Shown here piece after piece: positions 33,357 through 44,788 of a DNA stretch of 64,000 bases. The notes below the pieces were generated by a model, which was not told the DNA's origin, made no database searches, and saw only the letters and a list, made by a program, of their open reading frames with translations. The position numbers and the translations under genes are program-made. The stretch comes from Tritrichomonas musculus (taxonomy: Eukaryota > Parabasalia > Tritrichomonadida > Tritrichomonadidae): contig JAPFFF010000010.1 in assembly GCA_039105265.1 (NCBI GenBank), positions 1,612,001-1,676,000 on the forward strand, written 5' to 3'. The number at the start of each line of letters is the position of its first letter. Position 1 is the stretch's first letter.

Positions 33357-34378
33357 TTTTATAATTTTAATAGAAATAATTGAATGAGATGATTCAAATA
33401 TTGAATGTATTCACAAATATTCAATTTAAATTGAATATTCTATTATAATTTTTTTAATTCATTCGTATCGATTCCATACAAATATGCAGAAAATAATTAT
33501 TAGTTTAATATTTAAACAATAGTATAATCATGATGATGATTTTTTTTAAACCATCGGCTGAAAAAATAGGTTTAAAGGCATAATCTAAAAAGGGCAATAT
33601 AAGCGATCTTCTGATTGATTCATCTCTTCAAGATAAGAGATCATTGAATATTATTTTAATATGTAAGTTATAGAAAATCTAAAAATTTATGTGTATTTCA
33701 TTAGTATTTTATAAGTCTTGAAAATCAAAATATATAAAGTACAGTAACAAAACTAAAAACGTATTTTTAATTGAAAATTCCACTTTTCTGGGAATATTAC
33801 CAATTATACATTCAAATTTTAATTGAATTTTTTTGAGAATAAAAAAATGGAAAATCTAACTTTTTGAAAGTTTCTTTTCAATTTTTATTTTTTGTTTTAT
33901 CTTTTTTTATCAAAAAGTCCGATTTTCCTTTTTTTGAATCATTTTCCATTTTTGTTACTGTACTGTACTCTAGATTCTTTCTGCCTTTTCACTCTTATCT
34001 CAATAACGGACAATCTTTTGTCTCTATTTTACATCTGAGAGTTGAAATTCAAAAGCCATGGATGCTTGGAAGACAAGGAGGAGTCAAATAAGATCATGAA
34101 GAGTCTATCTAAGAAAGTAGTCGACAATGCAAAAGAGTTTCTCCAAAACTATACTGGACAATTTTGAATTTAATAAATGATACTAATTTTTGTAAACTAT
34201 TGTTTGAATAATTATCTAATAAATGAGCTTATTTTCAAAATTTCTATATGATACTATTCAAGGTAAGTGATATGATATATTATTTTAAATGATTATTTAA
34301 TTATCAATGATCTCTAAAAATAAAATATGATATTTGAAATTAATCATTTATTAATCTTTCGGATTTACTCTATTTGAT
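33357..34378. other. Intergenic with a possible coding remnant
   Basis: AT-rich overall. A slightly GC-richer patch at about 33990-34170 includes a short plus-strand frame (34096-34167) reading MKSLSKKVVDNAKEFLQNY, which looks coding but has no recognised family; it may be the tail of a lost gene. Nothing else is supported. Confidence 0.4.
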
Positions 34379-34511
34379 TTATTTTATTGCTTTTGCTGGG
34401 CTTCCGACTGCAAGAGCATTTTCAGGAATATCATGATTAACAAGAGATCGAGCACCAATAACTGCATTTTTGCCTATTGTTACTCCCATTAAAATCGTAG
34501 AATTTGTAAAT
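34379..34511 (-). pseudogene. C-terminal fragment of a hexapeptide-repeat O-acetyltransferase
   Basis: The last about 40 codons of a maltose/galactoside O-acetyltransferase-type protein are open on the minus strand: GVTIGKNAVIGARSLVNHDI then AVGSPAKAIK and a stop. This is the characteristic end of a left-handed beta-helix acyltransferase. The rest of the gene is absent, since tRNA-Asn begins 18 bases further at 34529. It is a truncated relic. Confidence 0.8.
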
Positions 34512-34528
34512 ATAAATATTTATATATA

Positions 34529-34600
34529 TCTTCTCTAGGCTAATGGTTAAGTCGTCTGGCTGTTGACCAGAAAATTGTGTGTTCGAATCACACGGGAAGA
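34529..34600 (+). tRNA. tRNA-Asn (GTT)
   Basis: 72 bases fold as a cloverleaf. The acceptor pairs TCTTCTC with GGGAAGA (one G-U). The anticodon arm is TCTGG-CTGTTGA-CCAGA with anticodon GTT, and the T-arm is GTGTG-TTCGAAT-CACAC. The internal promoters match: box A TAGGCTAATGG and box B GTTCGAATC. A T5 run follows within a few bases as a Pol III terminator. No intron, and CCA is not encoded. Confidence 0.95.
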
Positions 34601-34731
34601 GATTTTTAGGATTTTTTTCCTCCAATTGAATGATATATAAAAAAATCAATAAAACTTTCTCATTTTTATTTAATTACATATGTTCTTTTTGTTAAGCAAT
34701 TGGAATTAATATAAATCCTTTTTTTATAGAA

Positions 34732-35568
34732 TTAATAATCTTCATTTGGAAAAGCTCCGCTAATATAATGTATATGTTCAATACAATCATTACTTTTAAC
34801 CATATAATAATGTGTGTCTTGATATTTTCCTCTAAACGTTTGATATACTTGAATATCATTTTGATCTGGTAATCTATCTAATTCAAAACAGCTTGGAAAA
34901 TGAACATCAGCAATAATAAATGTTTCGCTTTCATTTGTGTTATTTATTTTGTATTTTCTGGCGTCAGGAATATTATCCCAAAAATAATATCCAGATCCTG
35001 CTATATCGTTTCGATTTTCTACTGGAATTTTTTGCGTTTCTATTATTTTTGCCGCCTCTTGCGGATTTGTCATATATATTAAAGGCATGCAATCGTGCAT
35101 TTCAAAAGAGATATCATCTGGTTTAATTCCGTCTAAATAACGGATATTTAAGATTCTATTTGGGTCTTTTATAACATATTCTAGGCCTTCATTAAAATTT
35201 CCTTTCGAATTACGAATTGCTGTCACGTTTGTCTCGCCATTTGTGTTATTAGAGATTTCAAAGAAATTGGTGTCATGAGCAATATATTGTCCAAGATAAA
35301 CGTCTGCCATTAAGTAAGTTCCGAGATTTTGAGCTTGGATATCCGTATCAGGAGCAGTTTCCGAAAAATAAATTGATGGAATCCAATCCCATCTTTGAGT
35401 TGGTATAAATTTTTTCGAAGTTAAAATAGACATTGCGGCTTCTGGGCTAGTTTGATGCACAAGAGTCCTTCTGTTTTTCTTTTCAATTTCTGATTCGGCA
35501 TCAAAATTCGGTTTGGAGTGGGAATGCTGCATAAAATCTTCATTGAATTTATATTTTTCTTCATTCAT
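34732..35568 (-). CDS. Two-domain ADP-ribosyltransferase-like (PARP-fold) protein
   Basis: 278 residues from the ATG at 35568; the frame is open upstream to a GTG at 35607, but an initiator abuts the chosen ATG. Two tandem units resemble the PARP/ART catalytic fold. Unit 1 (about 34-150) has His38 in LVHQTS, Tyr67 in IYFSE and Glu130 in GLEYVIKDPNRI, the H-Y-E triad of PARPs. Unit 2 (about 162-270) aligns with it (IYMTNPQEAAKII, GSGYYFWDN, THYYMVKSND) but has Tyr and His in place of the His and Glu, so it is probably inactive. Active enzymes transfer ADP-ribose from NAD to proteins or nucleic acids. It may act as one active plus one regulatory domain. Family by motif reading; substrates unknown. 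Confidence 0.62.
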   Translation of the reverse strand: MNEEKYKFNEDFMQHSHSKPNFDAESEIEKKNRRTLVHQTSPEAAMSILTSKKFIPTQRWDWIPSIYFSETAPDTDIQAQNLGTYLMADVYLGQYIAHDTNFFEISNNTNGETNVTAIRNSKGNFNEGLEYVIKDPNRILNIRYLDGIKPDDISFEMHDCMPLIYMTNPQEAAKIIETQKIPVENRNDIAGSGYYFWDNIPDARKYKINNTNESETFIIADVHFPSCFELDRLPDQNDIQVYQTFRGKYQDTHYYMVKSNDCIEHIHYISGAFPNEDY

Positions 35569-35573
35569 TATGA
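35569..35573 (-). promoter_or_regulatory. Candidate initiator (TCATA) of the ART-like gene
   Basis: TCATA on the minus strand directly abuts the ATG at 35568. A TCACTTTTTGAG-type hairpin follows about 50 bases further upstream. Confidence 0.4.
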
Positions 35574-35603
35574 TGATAAGATTTGTAAATCTCTGAATTG
35601 CTT

Positions 35604-35636
35604 TCACTTTTTGAGTTTTTCTCCCTCAAAAAGTGA
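35604..35636. other. Short hairpin, arms CACTTTTTGAG / CTCAAAAAGTG
   Basis: A perfect 11-bp inverted repeat upstream of the ART-like gene. A related hairpin with the same arm sequence occurs at about 36659-36687. The arms contain the ACTTTTTGA motif seen upstream of several genes here. Confidence 0.6.
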
Positions 35637-36129
35637 ACCATTCAAGAGATTTTCATATTAAAATATATTGAAACTTTTTCAATAACATTTCTGAAAAGGT
35701 CAATGATCAAAAAAAAGTGTAACACATCTTATCCTATTATATATAATAAGAGTTCATTTTGATTAAAAAATAATCTTTTTTAACTTTTTGAGAGCGAAAA
35801 GGTGGATGATAAAAAATCACTTCACATATTTCTGCCCTTGCCAAGCAAAAAAAGAGCATTTCAAAAAAATCAAAGACAAAAAAAAAAAAATAAAAAATAA
35901 AAAAATTCCGGATAATTTTTTGGTTCATTGGTACCATTAATTATTTATTAATCACCATAAGTTGATGAATGATGATCAATATCACCAAAAAAAGATTAAA
36001 ATTCCCAACATAAGACGATCAAGAAGATTCCGAACAGATGAAGATCAAGAAGATGCCCAACAGAAGACAATCAAGAAGATTCATTACAGAAGAAGCTTCT
36101 CAACTGAAAAATGAGTTCATTAAAAAATT

Positions 36130-36537
36130 GGGACAATCGTTTTTTTCTACGCCACTTTTTGAATGGTTTTTCTATCCATGAATAGCTTCTCATGGAAAGT
36201 AAAAAACCGCCATCTTAAGGTGAAATTTAACTTACTCTGTTAAGAAAATTAACCAAAAAAATCATAAATTTAAATTTTCTCTTAAAATTATAACTATTTG
36301 CTTTTTTTGATATAATTTTTTTTATTTTTACATAATTTTTCAGGAATATACGCACCAGTGATCACCACAGGGCTGCGCGAAGCCGAATCAGGCTCCTTGA
36401 ATTGCTGGATGAATCGGGAAGCCATTTGAACTAAATATTTTTGCATTATTTAGCAAAAATTGAATAAAAAATGTATAAAAAAGTATTCAAAAAGTTTAAA
36501 AGTTTTCAAAAAGTGGCGTAGAAAAATACGATTCCCC
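36130..36537. mobile_element. ~408-bp MITE with inverted ends and probable 8-bp TSD
   Basis: The left end GGGACAATCG followed by TTTCTACGCCACTTTTTGAA is inverted at the right end, with two or three differences in about 34 bases. AAAAAATT flanks both sides, a possible 8-bp target duplication, though AT-rich enough to arise by chance. The centre (36345-36430) is unusually GC-rich for this window. No ORF. An 8-bp duplication would suit hAT-like elements. Confidence 0.7.
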
Positions 36538-37075
36538 AAAAAATTGGATATAAAAATATATTTATTTTTTTTATTTCACAAATTTTTTATCTTAGATTTA
36601 GTTTAAGAATAACATAAAGTTATATATTATAAAGGGAAATGAGTATAAATGCTTCTAGTCACTTTTTGAGTGAAGCTCAAAAAGTGACGTCCCTTGTATA
36701 TAATAAGAGTTCATTTTGAACATAGGCTTAAAAAACCATAATAATATCAGTATATCAAATCTATCATTAAAAAAAGTCCTATCTCCAATATATAACGAGT
36801 TTTTATTCAACAAAAATGAATAAAATATAATATTTTTTAACTTTATGAGAGCGAAAAGGTGGATGATAAAAATCACTTCATATCTTTGATTTGAAATTCT
36901 CTGTTTTCTGCCCTGGCTAAGCAAAAAAAAGAGCATTTCAAAAACATCAAAGACGCAAAATGAAGCCCCTGATAGTTTTATTAGTCCATATATATATCAC
37001 AAGTTAACAATTGATCATAGTCAACAAAGGAAAAAACTCTACAGAAGATAAAGTTTTTCCATAGAAGAAAATCAA

Positions 37076-37283
37076 GATTCCCAACAGAAGAGGATCAATG
37101 TTCCCAACAGAAGAAGATCAATGTTCCGAATAGTATAATATCAATGTTCCCAACCGAAGAAGATTACGATTTCCAACAGAAGAGGATCAATGTTTCCAAT
37201 AGTAGAAGATCAATGTTTCCAATAGTAGAAGATCAATGTTCCCAATAGTAGAAGATCAATGTTCCCAACAAAAGAAGATCAAG
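37076..37283. repeat. ~23-bp minisatellite, about nine units
   Basis: Units of the form GTTCCCAACAGAAGAAGATC followed by AAT are repeated head to tail with one to four changes each. Isolated units also occur near 36005-36080 and 38350, so the unit predates the local array. Confidence 0.9.
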
Positions 37284-37447
37284 ATAACATCTTTATAATA
37301 TTTTATGTCTATTATTGGAATCGATTTTGGAATAATAAAGGTATTTTAATATCCAAGAGAAATATCACTGAATTTTCACAAAAAATATATGCACTAATAT
37401 CATCTTTTAAAAAGAGTAAACTAATGAAGAAAATTAAAAACTGCTTT

Positions 37448-37471
37448 ATTATTATTATTATTATTATTATT
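37448..37471. repeat. (ATT)n microsatellite
   Basis: About eight ATT triplets in a row in non-coding sequence. Confidence 0.9.
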
Positions 37472-37796
37472 AACATATAAATCTTTTATAATGACAATAA
37501 ACTCTTTTTTTAAAATTGAAATATATACATATGTTATCTTGATTGAAAGTAAAAAAATTATAAAGAAGTTATCTTGATTTTCTTCTGTTGGTGCTTCTTC
37601 TAAAGATATAGTTGAAAATTGTGAAATTATAATTAATTTAATTGAAAATGGGGGAATGTAAATGACTTTGTTGCTACAGATGGTGATTTTGATTATCATC
37701 ATATTAACTTATCAATATTATGATACCAATTTTAAATAAGAATTTATCTTTTGAAGGAAAAATAATGAAAATGACGGAATTCATACATATACGAGT

Positions 37797-37995
37797 TAAA
37801 ATCCCATTTCATTTGTAAAAAATAGCAGATTTCATCTTTTAAACTATATTTTACTTGTTGATCCTGATATTTTTAAATGGGGCAATGTTGAACATTTTCA
37901 TAAATCAACTCAAATAGCAAATTATATAGCGACTATAGAAGATTCATATACCTTTGATATTTTTCCATGGGACTCATTTAGTAAAATTGCTTAAA
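37797..37995 (+). pseudogene. Unrecognised coding remnant
   Basis: An open frame of about 65 codons without an ATG ends in TAA and reads VDPDIFKWGNVEHFHKSTQI and later DSYTFDIFPWDSFSKIA. The amino-acid mix is protein-like and not the Phe/Ile/Lys bias of random sequence here. No family recognised; probably the 3' end of a lost gene. Confidence 0.35.
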
Positions 37996-40900
37996 TAATA
38001 ATTGATTTGATACTGCTTTTTATGTTTTACTCAATCTTTGATGTTTTACACAATTTCTGAAAAAACTAAAAAAAGATCAAAGATTGAGTTCCCTCCGCAA
38101 ACTCTTTGAACTTTTAGGGAAGAGAAATGTTGAGGGGAAGTGGTGGGGTGACGAATACTTTGAAATGAAGCTGGATAGAGATTAGGATCTGATTATTTGA
38201 TATTTCATCTACTTATTTAATTTTCTAAAAAAGTTCGTCATCATCATTAAGATTTCTTGAGCCTTGAAGAATGGCTTGACTTTATCTGTACAGATGAAAC
38301 AAATTCAACGAAAAGATTCAGTTTTCTGTTCTGATTAAACGAGCAAAAAGATTTAATGTTCCCAACAGAAAAAGATTTAACTGCTTCATATCCAAACCTT
38401 AAATAAATGAGAATTTACAGTAATTTCGATATATTTTCATTAAATTTTTTTCTTTAAGGTATAAATCCATAACGTTATTAAGGACGTGGTAGGACCAAAT
38501 ATAATTTGAATTTTTTGTATAAATATCTCCTTAAATAATTTGTTATTGTAGTTCTAAAATAAAATATTTTATTATATATTTGATATTTATTAAAATAAAT
38601 CAATAATAAATGAGATCTCCTATCTATATGAAAGAAAAGCATCCAAATTAAAAATGACATTAAAATGAATAGAACATCAGAAAAAGGTGTGGAAACTTTT
38701 TTCTCTCTTACACTTTCATTTATTACTTTTATATTATATATAATTTCTCATAAAAATCATGAACATAAAAAATAATATAATATTTGCTGAAAAAAAATCA
38801 AGATATAATCGCATATTTAAATTGAAATGTTTATGTTATTTATTTTTCATATAACATATCAATATCATGCTTTTATCATCATTCAAAAAAAGCTGTAAAT
38901 GAATAATTTTTATATTTTATTTAGCTTTTCAGTGTATAATATTGAAATATTTGATGCAATATCTAAAATATTTGAAGTTTGGGATATATCTTTCGGGAAT
39001 TATTTAATATTGATCATGAGGTGTCTTTAAAGAATAACTTTTTTTTGCCATATATGGAACTTTTAAGAATATTATATAGAGATTACAATGTATCTTGTGC
39101 TTTAAAGTTTGGAGCTCTAGAGATATTAAATCTCAGATCTTCCTTAATTGATCTGATCATTCAAAAAAATAGTAAATATACGTAAAACACTTTTTTATAT
39201 ATCCCTACTTTATCTGATATTAGTTTATAGTTTCCATTAAAATGATTATATGTGCATTAATCTAAGTATTTTTTTTATTTTTTACTATTTAATTATTTTC
39301 GAACATATTCTATATTTTTTTCACAAAATTGCAATTTCATTTAATTTTAAATCATATATTTATATTTTGTTCTTTTTTAAAAATAAACTTTTTGAATGTC
39401 TTAAGTCTTATACGTTATTTTTTCAATCAACTTTTTGAAGGTCTGAAGTATTATACGTTATTTTGGATCAACTTTTTGAAGGTCTGAAGTATTATACGTT
39501 AATTTATTTGGTAAACTTTTTGAATAATTTTGAGAGGAATTTCATATCTCTTTATCTAGCCAGACAATTGATATTTTAAGTGATGCTAATCGAAAATATA
39601 GACCATTATGAAATATATATTTTGATTTTTTATAATTCTGTAAGAGAATTTCAAAGAAATTTGAAATTTTTTTAAATTTTGCACATTTTTTTTTATTATC
39701 TAACTTTATAGCGGTCCATTCTTTGTAATTTTAACTTAAAATATAGGACAATACATTTTATACCTTTTGATCTTATATTGTCCCGTAACAATTCATGCAT
39801 ATTTAGAAAATTAGTAATTTTGATCATTTTTGATATCTCCATACCAGTAAATTTAATCTGGCCCAAATCATGCCTACCATAATTAATTCATATACTAATC
39901 ATGTTAGAATGAATTTTATCCGAATATATGAAATATTCACGATTTTTTCTCTCAAAAAAAATTCAATACTTCAGAGTTTCCACACCTTTCATCAGAACGA
40001 CTTTATTAATCAAAAAATAAATGTTTTTTATTAAATATATACATGCTTGCTCACTTTTCCTATTGACCAAAATTAAATAATTTGAAAAAAAAGTTTTAAT
40101 GATTTGTGATAAACTTTATGAAAGATCGTACAACTGAATTTTTACAGTCAAACTCAATGATTGGTTTGTTTAAACTAATTATATTTTATTATTATAATAA
40201 TAATTAGTTTTATAAATATTTGCATCGTACAAAATTCAAATTAAAATAAAAACTAAAAGGATATAAGTATATATTATATTTTCTTCAGAAAATAAATTTG
40301 AGTATTTTATCTCAATTAATTTTATTATTTTTGATAAGAATTTTATAAAACTTTATAAAAATTTTGAATAGCGATAACTTTTTATATAATTTATTCTTAT
40401 CATTAATTATTTTGATATCTTTTTTTGTGCTTTTAAAACATTTAAGTGTTATATAAAAATAGTTATTATAATTGAAAAAACTTTAATTTTTAGCTAAAAA
40501 ATGCAGAAAAATATTTCAGTTACTGAAGGATTTCGTCAAAAAGTAAAATATTATTTGTATAACACATAGTATACCCATTCAAATGACATATATATATTTT
40601 AAATGATACAAATATAAAAGGGGAACCGATTTGAGATTGTTTTCAAATTTGGATTTGTGATTTTTAAATATGATAAATAATTTTAATTTTCAATTCTGAT
40701 AAAATGTTAATTAGTAATAAAAAAAATTTATCGTAGCAAAAAAAAGATATGATAAAAAAGATGTTTTTCATTCAAAAATTTAAACTTTTTGATACAAATC
40801 CTAATTTTTTATTCAATTTTTATTTTTTTTCTCAAATGAATTCGAATAATATGTTTATATCTTTTTATTAAATAGAGTAATTAAAAATATATCATATGAT

Positions 40901-42498
40901 AATACTTATATATATACTCAATTTATATATATTAATTATTTTGATAAAATATTAAACCTAAAATAAGATATGCATTAAATTAATAGTATCTGCATTTAAA
41001 GAAAAAACGTTATTTAATGAGTAGATAACGTATTTTTTGTTTAATAAATAATCATTATTTTGATAAACAAAAAATATTTGTTAAAAAAAAGAATAAGTAA
41101 TTCAATTAAATATGCGTTTAAAACAATTATTTATTATTCGTTTACATTAAAATTTAATATTTCAGATAAATCATAATTAATTTTTCCAATTTTTGATTTT
41201 TAATTTGCAAATTTATTGTCCATTGATTTGTATAAGATGATATTGAATCTTTTAAATGCGGAAATAAGTGGATTTTGAAAAAGAATTATGCATATATTAA
41301 ATAACAATTCAATACTAAAGTTTATATAAAAGTAGGGTTTTTTTCGAGTGAAACGAAATCATTGAACTGGAATATTAATTTTTCTGCATTTTCAGCCAAA
41401 ACTGATAAATAATTCTTTAAAAAAAGTAATATTTCCAAATCATATTATATATACAAAAAGTTGTTTCGGAAATATTCAATTTTTTGGAAAATAAAAAAGT
41501 AGTAATTGAAAAAGTTTTGAAATAAGAATTATTAGCTTTCAAAAAATAAAGATTTTATATCAAAAAGTTATTTGGAAATAGTTCAAATTTTTTTTTGAAT
41601 AATCTTACTCAGAAATATTATATATTGAATTATCTTTTTATTCCTACGATGAGTATTCTTTATTTATTCTTATTGAAATTAATATACATATTTTTATAAC
41701 TATATTAATTATGGATTACTAAATGTATTTCTATGTGTCAAAAAACACTTAATTGTATAAAAAATCTTGAAATAAAAGATTATTAATAGATATTTTATTC
41801 AATATATATTTTAAGTTCCATTATGTATTTTATATTATATAAATATATTTTAAAATATTTTATATTTATTTGTATATCTTCATTTTTTTTAACAAAAAAA
41901 ATTGAGGCAAAAATTCCCCTTTCAAATATATAAGAAATCAATTTATATTGAATTTTAATTAAAGTATTTATTTCAACCATTACATTTTATAATATTGGAT
42001 ATAAAATATATAAATTATATATAATATTTTTTAAATAAATTATTTATTAAGATAAATATAAAATTATTTTATTTTATCTTTTATTCAATTTAGTTGTACG
42101 ACCTTTACTTTATGTAATATAAAATTAATTGAATTTATTGAATACTTGATAATTTCTATTTTTTGATCCATATATATATAAGCATATAGCTCGATTTTAA
42201 ATGCATGCTTAAATTGGCCATATTTTATGAAAAAAATAAAAAAACGATAATCTTATGAAAAATTAATTATTCTCTATTCAATCATTAAAATCACTAATTG
42301 AATTTCAATAAATTGAATTTTTTTAATATACATATATCTCATATAAAACTTTTACTTTTTATTATTTTTTTTAAATATAATAATATTTTAGTATTATTAA
42401 TTAAAATATAATAAAATAATAGATTATCATTCTTTTGATAATGAAAAAAATGAATATAACCAAAATCCATATAAAATACTATTGAATTTTTTTTATAA
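37996..42498. other. 4.5-kb gene-poor AT-rich region
   Basis: No intact gene. A coding-like remnant may exist at about 38930-39185 (reading YRDYNVSCALKFGALEIL and SLIDLIIQKN), whose end recalls IIDLIIKKN at the end of the remnant near 3690; the link is weak. A short tandem repeat lies at 39385-39525. A small inverted pair (CTCAATCTTTGAT / ATCAAAGATTGAG) lies at about 38031-38093. Otherwise A/T runs only. Confidence 0.5.
39385..39525. repeat. ~42-bp tandem repeat, three copies plus
   Basis: AACTTTTTGAAGGTCTGAAG and TATTATACGTTA recur with spacings of 43, 41 and 44 bases. Non-coding. Confidence 0.9.
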
Positions 42499-42503
42499 TC
42501 ATT
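42499..42503 (+). promoter_or_regulatory. Candidate initiator (TCATT) of the PP2A B56 gene
   Basis: TCATT lies 9-13 bases before the ATG at 42513, matching TCAYW. Confidence 0.55.
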
Positions 42504-42512
42504 TTTACATTA

Positions 42513-44132
42513 ATGACTCTACCTCGATCGTGTGGACCAAGGAGAGCATGCTCCTTACTATACCAAAAGATGCCACACCAATTTCTCCCTTATGTTAATA
42601 ATAATTCCAAAAATATTCCCAGAATTGAATCTTTTACAAAAAATTATCGAGGCATTAATTCGAATGAAAATGCGAATCATCCCAAAAAAGAAAATTCATG
42701 CAATATAAAATCAAGATGTTCAACAAAAAATTTCAATGGTGAAACACTTGTCGATAATGAAGTTCCCAAAATTATTTTACTATCTTTCAATAAGCATATA
42801 ATAAACCAAGAGATCAACATAACTCCAATTCAAGAACTTCCTTCTCCAGAAAATCCAAAATTTAATTCAATTTTCAAAGAAAAAATCGAATTATGCAATC
42901 TCATATTTAATTTTTCTAAACAAAATTTGCAAATGAAAGGAAAAATTGAAAAAACCAAAGCGCTTAATGAAATTTATTCATTATTATCAGATAAAAAACG
43001 ATCAAGACTATTGACTGATTACGATAAAAAATTAATATTTAATATGATTTCTAGAAATATCTTTGAACAAAATTATTTTCTTTCAAATGAAAAACAACTG
43101 ACATTTGCAATCAAATCAGACATAGTAGAACCATCTTGGGAACAGTTATCCATAGTATATAAGATTTTAAATGAATTTGTTTTACTTTTTCCAGAAATGA
43201 CGAGTATTGACCTTGTCACAATTGCAATTCACCTTATGAACAATCCTGATCATAATGAAAGAGAGAACCTTGCCATTTTCCTGAAAAATTATACCAAAGT
43301 TCACCAAGACCAATTTGAAGAAATTTGGAAAAAAGTTAAAAATGCAATTTCTGAAGTTTTGAATGGTGTCTATTCAGCTTTTTGTATAGAACCATTAATT
43401 TCATATATAACGATCATTTTCTATTCAAAATCAAGTAATTATTCAATTGATTATTTAGAAGAAGTTTTTTATACACATTTGCTTCCTCTTTTTCGACTTG
43501 AAAAATTATGTTATTTTTTTGACAATTTGCTAAATCTTATTGTTCATATTACAAACAAAAATATTAAGAAAATGTCAAGCACAATTCAATTTTTAGTTAG
43601 ACATTTCCCTCATCAAAATGGCTCAAAACAATCATTGTTTGTTTCTGCAATGACTTCTATCGTAGTGGCAACAAAAAGAAAAGAGTTGGATCAAATTCCA
43701 ACTGTTTTATTTGATTTTCTTGCACTGGGAATTAAATCTTATAATTATAAGTTAGTTGAAGGAAGCTTGAATTTGTTATTCAAATCGAATATGCGACCAT
43801 TTATCTATTCAAATTTAGAACAAGCTATGGATACCATTTGTGAGCCTTTAAAATGGACAGCAAACTGTTATTGGGAACAATCAATTCAAGATCAATGCCA
43901 TAATGCACTTTTAATGCTATCGAATATAAAAATAGAATTCATGCAAAATTGCGTTACAAAAAATGCAGAAATAAAGAGTAAACCAAGAAAAGTTCAAAAA
44001 AGTAACAAGGAATTAGCACAAACATGGGCTTCTTTGGCAAGAGTTGCATTCAAGAGATATAAATCAATTAACTTAACAGATAATCTACATAAAATACAAA
44101 TAGAATTTTTAAAAGAAGATGGATCAATTTAA
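42513..44132 (+). CDS. PP2A regulatory subunit, B56 (B') family
   Basis: 539 residues. After an about 120-residue Asn/Lys-rich N-terminus, residues about 125-490 show the B56 HEAT-like helical repeats in order. Recognisable blocks are EPSWEQLSIVYKILNEF, then NPDHNERENLAIFLKNY (DPRERDFLKT in animal B56), a block ending in YLEEVFYTHLLPLFRLEKL (FLLKVLLPLHKVKSL), FLVRHFPHQNGSKQSLFVSA (LLKYWPKTHSPKEVMFL) and W(N/E)QSIQDQCHNALLML (HWNKTIHGLIYNALKLF). B56 subunits bind the PP2A core and select substrates, often through LxxIxE motifs. Divergence is high, so substrate specificity is not predictable. The start is supported by an initiator. Confidence 0.88.
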   Translation: MTLPRSCGPRRACSLLYQKMPHQFLPYVNNNSKNIPRIESFTKNYRGINSNENANHPKKENSCNIKSRCSTKNFNGETLVDNEVPKIILLSFNKHIINQEINITPIQELPSPENPKFNSIFKEKIELCNLIFNFSKQNLQMKGKIEKTKALNEIYSLLSDKKRSRLLTDYDKKLIFNMISRNIFEQNYFLSNEKQLTFAIKSDIVEPSWEQLSIVYKILNEFVLLFPEMTSIDLVTIAIHLMNNPDHNERENLAIFLKNYTKVHQDQFEEIWKKVKNAISEVLNGVYSAFCIEPLISYITIIFYSKSSNYSIDYLEEVFYTHLLPLFRLEKLCYFFDNLLNLIVHITNKNIKKMSSTIQFLVRHFPHQNGSKQSLFVSAMTSIVVATKRKELDQIPTVLFDFLALGIKSYNYKLVEGSLNLLFKSNMRPFIYSNLEQAMDTICEPLKWTANCYWEQSIQDQCHNALLMLSNIKIEFMQNCVTKNAEIKSKPRKVQKSNKELAQTWASLARVAFKRYKSINLTDNLHKIQIEFLKEDGSI

Positions 44133-44788
44133 TCATGGATGCGTAATTTCATATTTAAATTTTTGTTTGAATTATATTGGTTTTATATAAAATGTTATAA
44201 TATTATTTGATGTTGTGAATTTCTTTTTTATTTTTTATAATAAAGCTTTTAACGCAATGAATCATAGTTTCCAAGATATGTTGAGTTAAGTAATTTCGAA
44301 TATTATATCAAATTGAAGAGATATTAAATTTTGAATTAAGAATCAGTCAAAAACTGATTGAAATAACAGGAAACTTCGTTGACAAGAAAAAAAAAAAAAT
44401 AATTTTGATTTATATTAAGAATATTTTTTGTCGTACATATGCAAAATTTCTTCATTAAAATCTTTTTAATACAAATAAAAATATGAACAGATTATAATTG
44501 CAGAAAAGAAACAAAAATATTGTTTTTAAATCAATCGAAAAGCATTCAAATAGAATTTTCAATTAAACCGCTTGAAAACAAAAAAAGAAATTGAATAAAT
44601 CTTTAAACTAGTATAACCCACATTACAACCATTACACACAAATACAAAAATACAAAACAAATAAAGCATGAAACAAACAATGCAACAACAAATAAAGCAA
44701 AACATTTGATAAATATCAAATTTGACCTTATATTTGACCTTTCAAAAAAATTAATATTGAGAATAAAAAATTTTATATAAAAAAACTT
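44133..44788. other. Intergenic between B56 and Rpn11 (convergent 3' ends)
   Basis: AT-rich with short A-runs and several CAAACAA/ACAAATA stretches near 44630-44700. No gene or clear repeat seen. Confidence 0.6.

Larger units (their letters stand above)
35738..37290. repeat. Direct duplication of a non-coding block about 1 kb apart
   Basis: The block around 35740-36110 is repeated at about 36695-37290: both contain ATAATAAGAGTTCATTTTGA, then GAGCGAAAAGGTGGATGATA, then AAAGAGCATTTCAAAAA, then stretches of CCCAACAGAAGA-type repeats. The copies differ by indels. A MITE lies between them. No protein-coding gene is credible here; the minus-strand ORFs are low-complexity. Confidence 0.75.

Noticed and set aside
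37421-37702. Minus-strand ORF with an Asn run
   Set aside because: It is the translation of an ATT microsatellite and flanking AT-rich sequence.
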